From contig JAQTHY010000001.1 of assembly GCA_029433345.1 (NCBI GenBank), positions 372,001 to 436,000 on the forward strand: a DNA stretch of 64,000 bases, written 5' to 3'. This DNA comes from Orbaceae bacterium ESL0727 (GTDB taxonomy: Bacteria > Pseudomonadota > Gammaproteobacteria > Enterobacterales > Orbaceae). Position 1 is the stretch's first letter; every line of letters begins with the position of its first letter. Positions 46,713-59,290 of this stretch are shown one piece after another. Position numbers and translations under genes: made by a program. The notes beneath the pieces are model-generated. The model was not told the DNA's origin. It ran no database searches and was given only the letters and a program-made list of their open reading frames with translations.

Positions 46713-47414
46713 ATGGCTAAATTATCTAAAAGAGCTAAACTTATCCGCGAAAAAGTAGACACTAATAAACAGTACGAAATCAACGAAGCAATTACATTGC
46801 TAAAAGAATTAGCGACAGCTAAATTCGTAGAAAGCGTTGATGTTGCAGTCAATTTAGGTATTGATGCACGTAAATCTGATCAAAATGTCCGTGGTGCGCT
46901 TGTTCTACCAAATGGTACAGGTCGTAGCGTTCGCGTTGCTGTCTTTACTCAAGGTGCGAATGCTGAAGCGGCTAAAGAAGCCGGCGCAGAACTTGTAGGC
47001 ATGGAAGATCTTGCTGATCAAATCAAAAAAGGTGAAATGAATTTTGACGTAGTCATCGCTTCACCAGATGCAATGCGCGTAGTTGGACAATTAGGTCAAA
47101 TCTTAGGACCTCGTGGTCTAATGCCAAACCCTAAAGTAGGTACCGTAACACCAAATGTTGCCGAAGCAGTTAAAAATGCTAAAGCAGGTCAGGTTCGTTA
47201 CCGTAACGATAAAAATGGTATTATTCATACTACTATCGGTAAAGCTAATTTCGATGCAGATAAAATTAAAGAAAATTTAGAAGCGCTATTAACTGCACTA
47301 AAACGTGCAAAACCAGCCTCTTCTAAAGGTGTATTTGTGAAGAAAGTTAGTTTATCTACTACTATGGGCGCTGGTGTTACCATTGATCAAGCAACACTAA
47401 GTGCAACTGCTTAA
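46713..47414 (+). CDS. rplA: 50S ribosomal protein L1
   Basis: Builds the L1 stalk at the E site and represses its own operon by binding the leader mRNA. It has 233 residues. The signature for rRNA binding includes [20 protein letters not shown]. It starts 3 bases after rplK and is followed by the L10 leader. Confidence 0.98.
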   Translation: MAKLSKRAKLIREKVDTNKQYEINEAITLLKELATAKFVESVDVAVNLGIDARKSDQNVRGALVLPNGTGRSVRVAVFTQGANAEAAKEAGAELVGMEDLADQIKKGEMNFDVVIASPDAMRVVGQLGQILGPRGLMPNPKVGTVTPNVAEAVKNAKAGQVRYRNDKNGIIHTTIGKANFDADKIKENLEALLTALKRAKPASSKGVFVKKVSLSTTMGAGVTIDQATLSATA

Positions 47415-47683
47415 TGGCTATTTGTTAAATCAAATAAGTCGTAACAAACGGTTGGTGTCTGGCCTTAACCAGACCCCGTCCAAGACCGTAGGTATAGTTA
47501 GTTATCAGTTTTATTCATAATTAATTATTTAATATCCTACGTAGACGGTGACAGAACCTGATAGACTTATCTATAGATATAATACAGGAATTCTGCTCAT
47601 CGTGGTTGTGCTAACTACGCTTATCTTAGGTAGTTAGCAAAATAACGCTAGATTTAATCTAGCTTAATCCAGGAGCAATACCA
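47415..47683 (+). promoter_or_regulatory. L10 leader (autoregulatory mRNA) of rplJL-rpoBC
   Basis: This 269-base gap carries features of the enteric L10 leader: the GTCTGG-ccttaa-CCAGAC hairpin at 47457-47474, a TTTGTT/AACAAA stem at about 47421-47449, and a CCTACGTAGACGGTGACAG segment near 47537. In E. coli the L10-(L12)4 complex binds this RNA to shut off translation of rplJ and rplL. Confidence 0.8.
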
Positions 47684-48181
47684 ATGGCACTAAATCTTCA
47701 AAATAAACAAGAAATTGTTGCTGAAGTTCATGAAATCGCCAAGGGTGCGCTATCTGCGGTTATTGCCAACTCTCGTGGTGTAACTGTAGACAAAATGACC
47801 GCTTTACGTAAATCTGCTCGCGAAGCTGGTGTTTATATTCGTGTTGTTCGCAATACATTATTACGCCGTGTCGTCGAAGGTACTCCTTATGAGTGCTTAA
47901 AAGATGAGTTTGTTGGTCCAACTCTAATTGCATTTTCTAATGAACACCCAGGTGCTGCAGCGCGTATTTTTAAAGCGTTCGCAAAAGAAAATGAAAAATT
48001 TGAGATCAAAGCCGCAGCCTTTGAAGGTGAATTGATTACTGCAGCGAATATCGATCGCTTAGCAACATTACCGACTTATGAAGAAGCATTAGCTCGCTTG
48101 ATGTCGACCATGAAAGAAGCCGCAGCTGGCAAATTGGCTCGTACTCTTGCAGCAGTTCGTGATCAAAAACAAGCTGCTTAA
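47684..48181 (+). CDS. rplJ: 50S ribosomal protein L10
   Basis: Base of the ribosomal stalk; binds 23S rRNA and the L7/L12 dimers. It has 165 residues (E. coli 165). The conserved [21 protein letters not shown] and [14 protein letters not shown] regions are clear, and the C-terminal helix for L12 ends [16 protein letters not shown]. The start follows CAGGAGC. Controlled by its own product through the preceding leader. Confidence 0.98.
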   Translation: MALNLQNKQEIVAEVHEIAKGALSAVIANSRGVTVDKMTALRKSAREAGVYIRVVRNTLLRRVVEGTPYECLKDEFVGPTLIAFSNEHPGAAARIFKAFAKENEKFEIKAAAFEGELITAANIDRLATLPTYEEALARLMSTMKEAAAGKLARTLAAVRDQKQAA

Positions 48182-48238
48182 TAGTGGCATGATGGCGAAT
48201 CTTTTTAATTAACAAATTGTAAATTTGGGAACTATATT

Positions 48239-48607
48239 ATGTCTATCACTAAAGAACAAATTTTAGATGCAGTTGCAGAAATGTCTGTAATGGATGTTGT
48301 TGAACTTGTATCAATGATGGAAGAAAAATTTGGCGTTTCTGCAGCCGCAGCTGTTGCTGTAGCAGCAGCAGGTCCTGCTGAAGCAGCTGAAGAAAAAACT
48401 GACTTTGATGTTATCTTAAAAGAAGTTGGTGCAAACAAAGTTGCTGTTATTAAAGCCGTTCGTGGTGCAACAGGTTTAGGCTTGAAAGAAGCTAAAGATC
48501 TTGTTGAATCTGCACCTGCAACAGTTAAAGAAGCAGCACATAAAGCTGATGCTGAAGCATTCAAGAAAGCGCTTGAAGAAGCTGGTGCAGTTGTCGAACT
48601 TAAATAA
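48239..48607 (+). CDS. rplL: 50S ribosomal protein L7/L12
   Basis: Flexible stalk protein that recruits translation factors. It has 122 residues: an N-terminal dimer domain (about 1-32), an alanine-rich hinge (about 35-52) and a C-terminal factor-binding domain with [24 protein letters not shown]. It lies 57 bases after rplJ and is followed by the attenuator that lowers rpoBC expression relative to ribosomal proteins. Confidence 0.98.
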   Translation: MSITKEQILDAVAEMSVMDVVELVSMMEEKFGVSAAAAVAVAAAGPAEAAEEKTDFDVILKEVGANKVAVIKAVRGATGLGLKEAKDLVESAPATVKEAAHKADAEAFKKALEEAGAVVELK

Positions 48608-48629
48608 GTTTATCGATAGATTGGCAAAC

Positions 48630-48659
48630 GGCTGGGGGTTTTTTACCTCCAGCCTTTTT
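48630..48659 (+). terminator. rplL-rpoB transcription attenuator
   Basis: GGCTGGGGG/CCTCCAGCC stem (one G-U pair) followed by TTTTT, 22 bases after rplL. The same position in E. coli holds a partial terminator that lets a fraction of transcripts continue into rpoBC. The remaining 233 bases before rpoB show no gene and may include an RNase III site. Confidence 0.85.
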
Positions 48660-48892
48660 GCGCTGTAACATGTCAAAATAATTTTATTTAAATATGTACA
48701 ACAGCAAGTAATAAAAACAGTATGGGTTTTAATTCTAATTAGTTAATATTTAAGCTATTTTTGATTAGGCATAAAGTGTTATTATACAATAACCATGTTA
48801 GATGGCTTATCGTTAATAACGACATAATCCATCAAAACACTCTAATAAATAGTTAATAATGCTAAATAACAAATAAACAAGTTGAGGAACTA

Positions 48893-51800
48893 ATGGTTTA
48901 CTCTTATACCGAGAAAAAACGAATTCGTAAGAATTTTGGTAAGCGTCCACAAGTCTTGGATATACCGTATCTTCTTTCTATTCAACTTGATTCGTTTCAG
49001 AAATTTATTGAACAAGATCCTGAAGGTCAATATGGTTTAGAAGCGGCTTTCCGTTCAATATTTCCGATCAAAAGTTATAGCGGTAATGCTGAATTACAAT
49101 ATGTTAGTTTTAAAATGGGCGAACCTGTTTTTGACGTTAAAGAATGCCAAATTAGAGGTATCACTTATTCAGCACCGCTCCGTGTAAAATTACGTTTAGT
49201 TATTTATGATAAAGATGCCGCAGAAGGTACAGTAAAAGATATTAAAGAACAAGACGTCTATATCGGCGAAATCTCTTTAATGACGGAAAATGGTACATTC
49301 GTGATAAACGGTACCGAGCGAGTAATTGTATCGCAATTACATCGTAGTCCTGGTGTGTTCTTTGACAGTGATAAAGGTAAAACGCACTCTTCTGGTAAGG
49401 TATTATATAATGCGAGAATCATTCCTTATCGTGGTTCTTGGCTTGATTTTGAATTCGACCCCAAAGACAATTTATTTGCACGTATTGACCGTCGTCGAAA
49501 ATTACCTGCAACTATTATTTTACGTGCATTAGGTTATGAAACAGAAGAAATATTAGATATTTTCTTTGAAAAGACTTTTTTTGAAGTCGGCAAATCCAAA
49601 TTAAAAATGGATCTGGTTCCTGAACGCCTACGTGGTGAGACTGCACTTTTTGACATTGAAGCTAAAGGCAAAATTTATGTTGAAAAAGGCCGCCGAATTA
49701 CAGCTCGCCATATTCGTGAACTAGAAAAAGATAAAGTAACAAAGATTGATGTTCCAACCGAGTATATTGTTGGTAAGATTCTTGCTAGAAATTACATTAA
49801 CGAAAATACTGGTGAAACTATTGCACTCGCTAATACCCCAATTTCATTAGAATTATTACTTGAATTAACTAATGCGGGACATAAACGAATTGAAACATTA
49901 TTCACTAATGATCTTGATCATGGTCCATTTATTTCTGAAACATTAAATGTTGATTCAACTCATGATAGATTAGGTGCATTAGTTGAAATTTATCGCATGA
50001 TGCGACCTGGTGAACCACCAACAAAAGAAGCAGCCGAAACGCTATTCGACAACCTTTTCTTCTCTGATGATAGATACGACTTATCTGCAGTTGGCCGTAT
50101 GAAGTTCAATCGTTCTTTAGGCCGCGATAATATTGAAGGAAGCAGTGTTTTAACTAAAGAAGACATTGTCGATGTAATGAAAAAACTCATTGCGATCCGT
50201 AATGGACACGGTGATGTTGATGATATTGACCATTTAGGTAACCGTCGTATTCGTAGCGTTGGTGAAATGGCTGAAAACCAATTCCGTATTGGTTTAGTCC
50301 GTGTTGAACGTGCCGTAAAAGAACGTTTATCATTAGGCGATCTTGATTCATTAATGCCTCAAGATATGATCAATGCCAAACCAATATCAGCAGCAATTCG
50401 TGAGTTCTTTGGCTCAAGCCAATTATCACAATTTATGGATCAAAATAATCCATTGTCAGAAATTACACATAAACGTCGTATTTCTGCATTAGGTCCTGGT
50501 GGTTTAACGCGAGAAAGAGCGGGCTTTGAAGTACGTGACGTACATCCAACTCACTATGGTCGAGTTTGCCCAATCGAAACACCAGAAGGTCCAAACATTG
50601 GTTTGATTAACTCATTGGCGGTATATGCACGCACTAACGAATATGGGTTCCTAGAAACACCTTATCGTCGTGTCATTGACGGTGTCGTTACCGATGAAAT
50701 TAATTATCTTTCTGCAATCGATGAAAGTGAATTTGTTATTGCGCAGGCTAACTCAGATTTAGATGAAAATAGCCGATTTAAAGAAGATTTAGTGACTTGT
50801 CGTTTAAATGGTGAATCTGGTCTATATAGTCCAGAGCAAGTTAACTATATGGACGTATCAACACAGCAGATTGTCTCTGTTGGTGCTTCATTAATTCCGT
50901 TCCTTGAACATGATGATGCTAACCGTGCATTGATGGGTGCTAACATGCAACGTCAAGCCGTACCTACATTAAAAGCAGAAAAACCTTTTGTTGGTACAGG
51001 TATGGAACGCGCTGTTGCTGTTGACTCAGGTGTGACCGCTGTTGCGCGTCGCGGTGGAACAGTACAATATGTTGATGCCTCACGTATCGTTGTTAATGTG
51101 AATTCGGATGAAATGCACGCTGACGAAGCTGGCATTGATATTTATAACCTAACTAAATATACCCGTTCTAACCAAAATACCTGTATCAACCAAATTCCAT
51201 GTGTTGAGTTAGGTGAAAAAGTTGAACGTGGCGATGTATTAGCAGATGGTCCATCTACCGACTTAGGTGAATTGGCATTAGGTCAGAATATGCGTGTAGC
51301 CTTTATGCCATGGAATGGTTATAACTTCGAAGATTCTATCTTAGTATCAGAAAAAGTTGTGCAAGATGACCGCTTTACATCTATCCATATTCAGGAATTA
51401 TCTTGTATTTCACGTGATACCAAATTAGGTGCGGAAGAGATCTCTTCAGATATTCCAAATGTTGGGGAAGCCGCTTTATCTAAATTAGATGAATCAGGTA
51501 TCGTTTATATCGGAGCTGAAGTAAAAGGTGGCGACATCTTAGTTGGTAAAGTCACACCAAAAGGTGAAACTCAATTAACGCCAGAAGAAAAATTACTTCG
51601 CGCTATTTTTGGTGAAAAAGCATCTGATGTTAAAGACACATCACTCCGTGTACCAAATGGTGTTTCGGGTACCGTTATTGATGTCCAAGTCTTTACGCGT
51701 GATGGCGTGCAAAAAGATAAGCGAGCACTTGAAATTGAAGATATGCAGTTAAAACAAGCTAAAAAAGATTTAACTGAAGAATTGAAAATTTTAGAAGCTG

Positions 51801-52921
51801 CATTATATGCACGTATCCGTGAAGTTCTCATTTCAGGTGGAATAAAAGCCGATAAGCTCGACGCACTACCACGTGAAAAATGGTTAACTATTAGCCTTGC
51901 AAATGAAGACAAGCAAGCGCAATTAGAACAATTAGCCGGACAGCATGTCGAAATCAAAGCTGAATTCGATAAAAAACTAGAAGCAAAACGGATGAAAATC
52001 ACCCAAGGTGATGATCTGCAACCTGGTGTACTAAAAATTGTCAAAGTGTATTTAGCTGTTAAACGCCAAATTCAACCAGGTGATAAAATGGCAGGTCGCC
52101 ATGGTAACAAAGGGGTTATCTCTAAGATCAATCCAATTGAAGATATGCCATATGATGATCAAGGACGCCCAGTTGATATCGTATTAAATCCACTTGGTGT
52201 ACCATCACGTATGAATATTGGTCAAGTTCTAGAAACCCATTTAGGTATGGCTGCTAAAGGTATTGGTATTAAAATTGATACCATGCTAAAAGAGCAACAA
52301 GAACTTGCCAAATTGCGTGAATTTATTCAAAAAGCATATGATCTTGGTTTAGGTGCTGCACAGAAAGTTAATGTTGCCGAATTTACTGATCAAGAAGTGA
52401 TGACGCTAGCCCAAAATCTACGTAATGGTATGCCATTGGCAACCCCTGTATTTGATGGCGCAAAAGAGTCAGAAATTAAATCATTACTTGAATTAGGCGA
52501 TTTACCAACCTCTGGTCAGATTACACTATATGATGGACGTACAGGTGAAAAATTTGAACGTCAAGTTACCGTCGGTTATATGTACATGTTGAAATTAAAT
52601 CACTTAGTTGATGATAAGATGCATGCGCGTTCTACTGGCTCATATAGCTTAGTTACCCAACAACCATTAGGTGGTAAAGCACAATTTGGTGGTCAACGTT
52701 TCGGTGAAATGGAAGTATGGGCACTTGAAGCATACGGTGCTGCTTATACTCTACAAGAAATGCTCACAGTAAAATCCGATGATGTGAATGGCCGTACTAA
52801 GATGTATAAAAATATTGTTGATGGTGATCACCGTATGGAACCTGCGATTCCGGAATCCTTTAATGTATTATTAAAAGAAATTCGTTCGTTAGGTATCAAT
52901 ATTGAATTAGATGAAGAGTAG
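48893..52921 (+). CDS. rpoB: RNA polymerase beta subunit
   Basis: Second-largest RNA polymerase subunit, 1342 residues, identical in length to E. coli. It starts [20 protein letters not shown]. The rifampicin-binding cluster reads [33 protein letters not shown], the wild-type, drug-sensitive pattern as far as I can see. The [15 protein letters not shown] and [27 protein letters not shown] segments are complete. It shares a transcript with rplJL and rpoC. Confidence 0.99.
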   Translation: MVYSYTEKKRIRKNFGKRPQVLDIPYLLSIQLDSFQKFIEQDPEGQYGLEAAFRSIFPIKSYSGNAELQYVSFKMGEPVFDVKECQIRGITYSAPLRVKLRLVIYDKDAAEGTVKDIKEQDVYIGEISLMTENGTFVINGTERVIVSQLHRSPGVFFDSDKGKTHSSGKVLYNARIIPYRGSWLDFEFDPKDNLFARIDRRRKLPATIILRALGYETEEILDIFFEKTFFEVGKSKLKMDLVPERLRGETALFDIEAKGKIYVEKGRRITARHIRELEKDKVTKIDVPTEYIVGKILARNYINENTGETIALANTPISLELLLELTNAGHKRIETLFTNDLDHGPFISETLNVDSTHDRLGALVEIYRMMRPGEPPTKEAAETLFDNLFFSDDRYDLSAVGRMKFNRSLGRDNIEGSSVLTKEDIVDVMKKLIAIRNGHGDVDDIDHLGNRRIRSVGEMAENQFRIGLVRVERAVKERLSLGDLDSLMPQDMINAKPISAAIREFFGSSQLSQFMDQNNPLSEITHKRRISALGPGGLTRERAGFEVRDVHPTHYGRVCPIETPEGPNIGLINSLAVYARTNEYGFLETPYRRVIDGVVTDEINYLSAIDESEFVIAQANSDLDENSRFKEDLVTCRLNGESGLYSPEQVNYMDVSTQQIVSVGASLIPFLEHDDANRALMGANMQRQAVPTLKAEKPFVGTGMERAVAVDSGVTAVARRGGTVQYVDASRIVVNVNSDEMHADEAGIDIYNLTKYTRSNQNTCINQIPCVELGEKVERGDVLADGPSTDLGELALGQNMRVAFMPWNGYNFEDSILVSEKVVQDDRFTSIHIQELSCISRDTKLGAEEISSDIPNVGEAALSKLDESGIVYIGAEVKGGDILVGKVTPKGETQLTPEEKLLRAIFGEKASDVKDTSLRVPNGVSGTVIDVQVFTRDGVQKDKRALEIEDMQLKQAKKDLTEELKILEAALYARIREVLISGGIKADKLDALPREKWLTISLANEDKQAQLEQLAGQHVEIKAEFDKKLEAKRMKITQGDDLQPGVLKIVKVYLAVKRQIQPGDKMAGRHGNKGVISKINPIEDMPYDDQGRPVDIVLNPLGVPSRMNIGQVLETHLGMAAKGIGIKIDTMLKEQQELAKLREFIQKAYDLGLGAAQKVNVAEFTDQEVMTLAQNLRNGMPLATPVFDGAKESEIKSLLELGDLPTSGQITLYDGRTGEKFERQVTVGYMYMLKLNHLVDDKMHARSTGSYSLVTQQPLGGKAQFGGQRFGEMEVWALEAYGAAYTLQEMLTVKSDDVNGRTKMYKNIVDGDHRMEPAIPESFNVLLKEIRSLGINIELDEE

Positions 52922-53032
52922 TTTTAATTAATTAAAGCCATTGTTACTCATCAAAAAATGATTTCTATCTATAAGGATAACTTATTAGCAATAATAAGTT
53001 ATCTACTTGGTTTAACTCCATAGGAGTCAATT

Positions 53033-56000
53033 GTGAAAGACTTATTAAAGTTTCTAAAAGCACAAACAAAAACTGAAGATTTTGATGCGATCAAAATTGG
53101 ACTCGCATCACCTGACATGATTCGTTCATGGTCTTTTGGTGAAGTGAAAAAACCTGAGACTATCAATTATCGAACATTTAAACCTGAACGTGATGGTCTA
53201 TTTTGTGCACGTATTTTTGGCCCTGTTAAGGACTACGAATGTTTATGCGGAAAATATAAACGATTAAAACATCGTGGCGTCATTTGTGAAAAATGCGGTG
53301 TTGAAGTTACCCAAGCAAAAGTACGTCGTGAACGTATGGGTCATATTGAATTAGCCTCACCAACTGCACATATTTGGTTTTTAAAATCACTACCCTCTCG
53401 TATTGGTTTATTATTAGATATGCCACTACGTGATATTGAACGCGTGCTCTATTTTGAATCATTTATGGTTCTTGATGGTGGCATGACCAATCTTGAACGT
53501 GGGCAAATTTTAACTGAAGAACAATATTTAGACGCCCTAGAAGAGTTTGGTGATGAATTTGATGCGCGAATGGGTGCTGAAGCAATCCAAGAGTTATTGC
53601 GTAATATCGATGTACAAGCAGAATGCGAAACTTTACGTGATGAATTAGATACCACTAACTCTGAAACTAAACGTAAAAAATTAACTAAACGTATTAAGAT
53701 TCTAGAAGCTTTCATTCAATCAGAAAATAAACCTGAATGGATGATCTTAAATGTACTACCCGTTTTACCACCGGATTTACGACCATTAGTCCCACTTGAT
53801 GGTGGTCGATTTGCGACATCTGATTTAAATGATCTCTATCGTCGTGTAATCAACCGTAATAACCGTTTAAAACGTCTATTAGATTTAGCGGCACCGGATA
53901 TTATTGTCCGCAATGAAAAACGTATGTTGCAAGAATCTGTCGATGCATTATTAGATAATGGTCGTCGTGGTCGAGCAATTACAGGATCAAACAAACGTCC
54001 ATTAAAATCACTTGCTGACATGATCAAAGGTAAGCAAGGTCGTTTCCGTCAAAACTTATTAGGTAAACGTGTCGATTATTCTGGACGTTCAGTTATCACT
54101 GTAGGGCCATACTTGCATTTACATCAATGCGGTTTACCGAAAAAAATGGCGCTTGAACTATTCAAACCATTTATTTATGGCAAATTAGAACGTCGCGGTT
54201 ATGCAACAACCATTAAAGCAGCCAAAAAAATGGTAGAACGTGAAGATGCGATTGTTTGGGATATCTTAGATGAAGTTATTCGCGAACATCCAGTATTACT
54301 TAACCGTGCACCGACATTACATAGATTAGGTATTCAAGCCTTTGAACCTATCTTAATTGAAGGTAAAGCTATTCAGCTTCACCCATTGGTTTGTGCTGCG
54401 TTTAACGCTGACTTCGATGGTGACCAAATGGCAGTACATGTGCCGTTAACACTAGAAGCGCAATTAGAAGCACGTTCATTAATGATGTCAACCAATAATA
54501 TCCTTTCACCAGCGAGTGGTGAACCAATTATTGTGCCATCTCAAGACGTGGTACTTGGCCTTTATTATATGACACGTTCACGTATTAATGCCAAAGGTGA
54601 AGGCATGGTGTTGACAGGGCCAAAAGAGGCAGAAAAACTGTATCGTTTAGGCCTAGCTGAATTACATGCCCGTGTCAAAGTTAGATTGACAGAACATCAC
54701 CGTAATAGTGCCGGTGATTGGGAAGCCACCACATCGATTGTTGATACAACTATTGGTCGTGCTATTTTATGGCTCATTATGCCAAAAGGTATGAATTTCG
54801 AAGTTGTGAATCAACCACTAGGTAAGAAGGCGATTTCTCGTATCTTAAATGTTTGTTATCGTCAATTAGGCATGAAAGAAACTGTTATTCTTGCCGACCA
54901 AATTATGTATACCGGATTTGCCTATGCGGCGCGCTCTGGGGTATCAGTTGGTATTGATGATATGGAAATCCCAGCTAAGAAAACCAAAATCATTAATGAG
55001 GCAGAAGCTGAAGTAGCTGAAATCCAAGAACAGTTCCAATCTGGTCTAGTTACTGCTGGTGAACGTTATAATAAAGTCATTGATATTTGGGCTGCAGCCA
55101 ACGAACGTGTAGCTAAAGCCATGATGGATAATTTATCCACTGAAAAAGTGATCAATCACGAAGGAAAAGAAGAGACCCAAGCATCATTTAATAGTATTTA
55201 CATGATGGCCGATTCTGGTGCTCGTGGTTCTCCAGCACAGATTCGTCAGCTTGCTGGGATGCGTGGTTTGATGGCTAAGCCTGATGGCTCAATCATCGAA
55301 ACACCAATCACTGCAAACTTCCGTGAAGGATTAAACGTACTACAGTACTTTATTTCAACTCACGGGGCACGTAAAGGTTTAGCCGATACCGCCTTAAAAA
55401 CAGCGAACTCTGGTTATTTAACACGTCGTTTAGTTGATGTTGCGCAAGATCTTGTTGTTATTGAAGACGATTGTGGTACCCACGAAGGGGTAATCATGAC
55501 ACCGGTTATTGAAGGTGGTGATGTTAAAGAACCTCTACGTGAACGTGTTTTAGGGCGTGTTACCGCTGAAGATGTCCTAAAACCAGGTACTGCCGATATT
55601 CTGATTCCGCGTAATACATTACTCGATGAAAATTACTGTGATCTATTAGAAGCTGAATCAGTAGATAGTGTTAAGGTACGCTCCGTCGTATCATGTGATA
55701 CCGATTTTGGTGTATGTGCCAAATGTTATGGCCGTGATTTAGCACGTGGTCACCTAGTTAATAAAGGTGAAGCAATTGGTGTTATTGCTGCACAATCTAT
55801 CGGTGAACCGGGTACTCAGTTAACCATGCGTACCTTCCACATTGGTGGGGCAGCATCACGAGCTGCAGCAGAAACAAGTGTACAGGTTAAAAACAAAGGT
55901 AGTATTAAACTAGCCAATGCGAAATTTGTTATGAATCCAGATAACAAATTAGTGATTACATCACGTAATGCGGAATTAATCATTCTTGATACATTAGGAC

Positions 56001-57256
56001 GAATGAAAGAGACCTATAAAGTCCCTTATGGTTCTGTTTTAACTAAAGGAAATGGTGATACTGTTGATGCGGGTGAAACTATTGCCCATTGGGATCCGCA
56101 TACTATGCCACTTATCTCTGAAGCAAAAGGTTTTGTCCGCTTTGTAGATATGATTGATGGTCAAACTATTACTCGTCAAACAGATGAATTAACCGGTTTA
56201 TCATCCATCGCTGTACTTGATGTGGCAGAACGTACTGGTGTGGGCAAAGATTTACGTCCAGCTATCAAGATTGTTGACGCTAAAGGTAAAGATGTTTTTG
56301 TTCCTGGCTCTGAAATGCTAGCACAATACTTTTTACCAGGTAAAGCGTTAGTACAATTAGAAGATGGTGCCGAAGTCAATGTTGGTGATACGCTAGCACG
56401 TATTCCACAAGCATCAGTTGGAACAAAAGATATTACCGGTGGTTTACCACGCGTAGCGGATCTCTTTGAAGCGAGAAAACCAAAAGAACCGGCTATTCTT
56501 GCTGAAGTTGACGGTATCGTCTCATTTGGTAAAGAAACCAAAGGCAAACGTCGCCTGATTATTACACCAATTGATGGTAGTGAACCACATGAAGAGATGA
56601 TTCCTAAATGGCGTCAACTTAACGTGTTTGAAGGTGAACAGGTTGGTCGTGGTGATGTTATCTCTGATGGACCTGAATCAGCACATGATATTTTACGTCT
56701 ACGTGGTGTTAATGCAGTAACACGATATATCGTCAATGAAGTCCAAGAAGTTTATCGTCTACAAGGTGTAAAAATCAACGATAAGCATATTGAAGTCATC
56801 GTACGTCAAATGTTACGTAAGGCTACCGTTATTCATCCAGGTGATTCTCGTTTACTTGAAGGTGAACAACTGGAAGTTTCACGCCTTAAAATCATTAACC
56901 GTGAATTAGAAGCACAAGGCAAAGAACCTGTTACCTACTTACATGATCTGTTAGGTATCACTAAAGCTTCATTAACAACTGAATCATTTATCTCTGCGGC
57001 ATCTTTCCAAGAGACAACACGAGTATTAACTGAAGCAGCAGTTGCAGGTAAAAATGATGAATTACGCGGACTGAAAGAAAATGTTATCGTTGGCCGTTTA
57101 ATTCCGGCAGGAACCGGTTATGCATATCATAAAGAACGATTGCGTAAACGTGCTATGCCTGTAGTCGAAGAGGTTGTCACCGATGCACCAATTTCTGCTG
57201 AAGAAGCAACCGCAAATCTAGCCGAACTGCTTAATTCTGCTGATGAAAATGCATAA
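53033..57256 (+). CDS. rpoC: RNA polymerase beta' subunit
   Basis: Largest RNA polymerase subunit, 1407 residues, as in E. coli. The start is GTG ([12 protein letters not shown]), 112 bases after rpoB. The N-terminal zinc site [20 protein letters not shown] is near residues 70-89, the catalytic NADFDGDQ loop near 457-464, and the second zinc site includes [15 protein letters not shown]. The bridge helix and trigger-loop region ([16 protein letters not shown]) are intact. A strong terminator follows. Confidence 0.99.
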   Translation: MKDLLKFLKAQTKTEDFDAIKIGLASPDMIRSWSFGEVKKPETINYRTFKPERDGLFCARIFGPVKDYECLCGKYKRLKHRGVICEKCGVEVTQAKVRRERMGHIELASPTAHIWFLKSLPSRIGLLLDMPLRDIERVLYFESFMVLDGGMTNLERGQILTEEQYLDALEEFGDEFDARMGAEAIQELLRNIDVQAECETLRDELDTTNSETKRKKLTKRIKILEAFIQSENKPEWMILNVLPVLPPDLRPLVPLDGGRFATSDLNDLYRRVINRNNRLKRLLDLAAPDIIVRNEKRMLQESVDALLDNGRRGRAITGSNKRPLKSLADMIKGKQGRFRQNLLGKRVDYSGRSVITVGPYLHLHQCGLPKKMALELFKPFIYGKLERRGYATTIKAAKKMVEREDAIVWDILDEVIREHPVLLNRAPTLHRLGIQAFEPILIEGKAIQLHPLVCAAFNADFDGDQMAVHVPLTLEAQLEARSLMMSTNNILSPASGEPIIVPSQDVVLGLYYMTRSRINAKGEGMVLTGPKEAEKLYRLGLAELHARVKVRLTEHHRNSAGDWEATTSIVDTTIGRAILWLIMPKGMNFEVVNQPLGKKAISRILNVCYRQLGMKETVILADQIMYTGFAYAARSGVSVGIDDMEIPAKKTKIINEAEAEVAEIQEQFQSGLVTAGERYNKVIDIWAAANERVAKAMMDNLSTEKVINHEGKEETQASFNSIYMMADSGARGSPAQIRQLAGMRGLMAKPDGSIIETPITANFREGLNVLQYFISTHGARKGLADTALKTANSGYLTRRLVDVAQDLVVIEDDCGTHEGVIMTPVIEGGDVKEPLRERVLGRVTAEDVLKPGTADILIPRNTLLDENYCDLLEAESVDSVKVRSVVSCDTDFGVCAKCYGRDLARGHLVNKGEAIGVIAAQSIGEPGTQLTMRTFHIGGAASRAAAETSVQVKNKGSIKLANAKFVMNPDNKLVITSRNAELIILDTLGRMKETYKVPYGSVLTKGNGDTVDAGETIAHWDPHTMPLISEAKGFVRFVDMIDGQTITRQTDELTGLSSIAVLDVAERTGVGKDLRPAIKIVDAKGKDVFVPGSEMLAQYFLPGKALVQLEDGAEVNVGDTLARIPQASVGTKDITGGLPRVADLFEARKPKEPAILAEVDGIVSFGKETKGKRRLIITPIDGSEPHEEMIPKWRQLNVFEGEQVGRGDVISDGPESAHDILRLRGVNAVTRYIVNEVQEVYRLQGVKINDKHIEVIVRQMLRKATVIHPGDSRLLEGEQLEVSRLKIINRELEAQGKEPVTYLHDLLGITKASLTTESFISAASFQETTRVLTEAAVAGKNDELRGLKENVIVGRLIPAGTGYAYHKERLRKRAMPVVEEVVTDAPISAEEATANLAELLNSADENA

Positions 57257-57279
57257 CTTATCATCTTAAGTTATAACTA

Positions 57280-57307
57280 AAATAGCACGGTCACGTGCTA
57301 TTTTTTT
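57280..57307 (+). terminator. Intrinsic terminator after rpoC
   Basis: AAATAGCACG-gtca-CGTGCTATTT, a 10-bp perfect stem followed by further Ts, 23 bases after the rpoC stop. Confidence 0.92.
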
Positions 57308-57328
57308 ACACTTTACTATTTAATTTGG

Positions 57329-57359
57329 AAGTTTCAGAACATATATACGTTTATGTATA
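57329..57359 (+). repeat. Dispersed intergenic repeat, copy 5
   Basis: Reads GTTTCAGAACATA then TATACGTTTATGTATA, just past the rpoC terminator and before yceD. Confidence 0.7.
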
Positions 57360-57458
57360 AAAATTAATATAATATCGAATATATTGTTCGATTATTATTT
57401 GATAATGTTATACTACCCCATTGACGAAATGACTATTTAAAGGTAATATGCGCGCCTT

Positions 57459-57968
57459 ATGCAAAATAGATTACCGTTGACACTTGACCCAATTAAAACA
57501 GCACAAAGAAAGCTTGATTATGTTGGTTATTATCCAGCTCAAAGTGCTACGCGTGTTGAACGTTTAAAAAGTGATATTGAGTGTAGTTTGTCATTTTATT
57601 TTGATGAACAAAAGCTTTGCGTCATCAGTGTTGATGCCGAAGTAACATTAGAACAGATTTGTCAACGTTGTTTTAAACCTTTTATCACTCATATAAAGGT
57701 GAAGAATAAATTTAGTCCAGTTAAGAACGATGCGCAAGCAGAAGCGCTACCGGACTATTACGAACCTGTATTCATAAATGAATTAGGGGAAGTAGATATA
57801 TTGGCATTAGTTGAAGATGAGATTATTCTCTCTTTACCTATTGCGCCAGTACATGATAGTAAACACTGCGAAGTGTCAGAGGCAGATCTGGTATTTGGTG
57901 AGATTCCAGTAGAGAATGAAAAACCAAATCCATTTGCAATTTTAGCTAGTTTAAAGAATAAGGAGTAA
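57459..57968 (+). CDS. yceD: DUF177 protein YceD (23S rRNA accumulation protein)
   Basis: A 169-residue DUF177-family protein. In the enteric order it lies directly upstream of rpmF, with the same spacing here (5 bases). Family features seen are the N-terminal [20 protein letters not shown], the CQRCFKPF cysteine pair and the C-terminal [10 protein letters not shown]. The family has been linked to 23S rRNA synthesis or processing, but the molecular action is unknown. Confidence 0.93.
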   Translation: MQNRLPLTLDPIKTAQRKLDYVGYYPAQSATRVERLKSDIECSLSFYFDEQKLCVISVDAEVTLEQICQRCFKPFITHIKVKNKFSPVKNDAQAEALPDYYEPVFINELGEVDILALVEDEIILSLPIAPVHDSKHCEVSEADLVFGEIPVENEKPNPFAILASLKNKE

Positions 57969-57973
57969 ATTCC

Positions 57974-58141
57974 ATGGCTGTTCAACAGAATCGTAAAACT
58001 CGTGCTAAACGTGGTATGCGTCGTTCACATGATGCATTAACTGCTGCTAATATTTCAGTTGATGAATCAGGGAAAACCCATTTACGTCACCACATAACTG
58101 AAGACGGTTATTACCGTGGTCGTAAAGTTATCACTAAATAA
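57974..58141 (+). CDS. rpmF: 50S ribosomal protein L32
   Basis: A short 55-residue gene read directly from sequence: [20 protein letters not shown] at the start and [10 protein letters not shown] at the end, both typical of L32. AAGGAG lies 8 bases before the ATG. It overlaps nothing and sits between yceD and plsX, the conserved position that links ribosome and phospholipid synthesis. Confidence 0.97.
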   Translation: MAVQQNRKTRAKRGMRRSHDALTAANISVDESGKTHLRHHITEDGYYRGRKVITK

Positions 58142-58211
58142 TTAATATGTAATTGATTTACTATTACTATTTAATTTAGTTAGTGTTTAATTGTAAGTCT
58201 TAGGTGATATT

Positions 58212-59276
58212 TTGGATAATCTAACCATTGCGTTAGATGCTATGAGCGGGGATTATGGTCCTCGCATTATTATACCTGCAGCGCTTCAGGCATTAAATTG
58301 CCATCCTAATCTCTCTATTCTTTTGGTTGGCGATCCAGAAGAAATTACCCCTTTTTTGCCTAAATTTAATGAAAACGACAACACTAATCAAAGTGCATAT
58401 GACCGATTAACTATCGTTAAATCAACTTCTGTCATTGCTAATGATATGAAACCTTCTCAAGCAATTCGGCATAGTCAAGGTTCCTCAATGAGTATCGCGC
58501 TTGAGTTAGTAAAAGAAAGAAGAGCCGATGCTTGTGTCAGTGCAGGAAACACCGGTGCATTAATGGGGTTGTCAAAATTATTACTTCACTCTCTTGATGG
58601 TATTGATCGCCCTGCTCTCGTCGCAATATTACCGGCCTTAAATCACCAAGGTACAGTGGTATTAGATCTCGGTGCAAATGCTGAATGTGATAGTAATATG
58701 TTAGTCCAATTTGCTACCATGGGATCGATTCTCGCTAATTCATTGCTGAATATTAAACGCCCGCGTGTAGCTTTACTCAATATTGGGCAGGAAGATATAA
58801 AAGGATTAGACCGAATTAGGGCAGCGGCCGCCATATTAAAATCCAATGCGCAAATTAATTTTATCGGCTATTTAGAAGGTAATGAGCTCTTAACCGGTAA
58901 AACAGATGTTTTAGTCTGTGATGGTTTTGTCGGCAATGTCACCTTAAAAACGGTAGAAGGTTTGCTTAATATTTTCATGTCATCATTACAACTTACCAAT
59001 CATCGCCAATCGTTACTCGCAAAATTAATCAGTAAATGGTTACGAAAAAAAATATCAAAAAATTTTGGTTATTTAGATCCTGGACGATATAATGGGGCCT
59101 GCTTACTCGGCCTACAAAGTATTGTCATTAAAAGTCACGGTAGTGCTAACCAAAAACTATTTTTTGCAGCTATAGAACAAGCTATTTTAGCAATACAAAA
59201 TAAAATACCTGAACGAATCGCAGCAAGCCTATCTTCGGTCTTGCCTAATAGCGAAAATCATAAGAACGAACGATAA
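58212..59276 (+). CDS. plsX: Phosphate acyltransferase
   Basis: Makes acyl-phosphate from acyl-ACP for phosphatidic acid synthesis. It has 354 residues with a TTG start ([16 protein letters not shown]), preceded by TAGGTGA. The family motif DxMGGD reads DAMSGD here. The [10 protein letters not shown] and [13 protein letters not shown] segments are intact. The rare start and the 70-base gap after rpmF suggest modest expression. fabH follows after 14 bases. Confidence 0.95.
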   Translation: MDNLTIALDAMSGDYGPRIIIPAALQALNCHPNLSILLVGDPEEITPFLPKFNENDNTNQSAYDRLTIVKSTSVIANDMKPSQAIRHSQGSSMSIALELVKERRADACVSAGNTGALMGLSKLLLHSLDGIDRPALVAILPALNHQGTVVLDLGANAECDSNMLVQFATMGSILANSLLNIKRPRVALLNIGQEDIKGLDRIRAAAAILKSNAQINFIGYLEGNELLTGKTDVLVCDGFVGNVTLKTVEGLLNIFMSSLQLTNHRQSLLAKLISKWLRKKISKNFGYLDPGRYNGACLLGLQSIVIKSHGSANQKLFFAAIEQAILAIQNKIPERIAASLSSVLPNSENHKNER

Positions 59277-59290
59277 GAGCGAATAAATTG

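Noticed and set aside
48239-48607. Long reverse-strand frame opposite rplL
   Set aside because: Antisense shadow caused by the alanine-rich hinge of L7/L12.
51571-52044. 157-residue open frame antisense to rpoB
   Set aside because: Lies wholly opposite a conserved rpoB region; serine- and cysteine-rich composition typical of antisense shadows; no domain.
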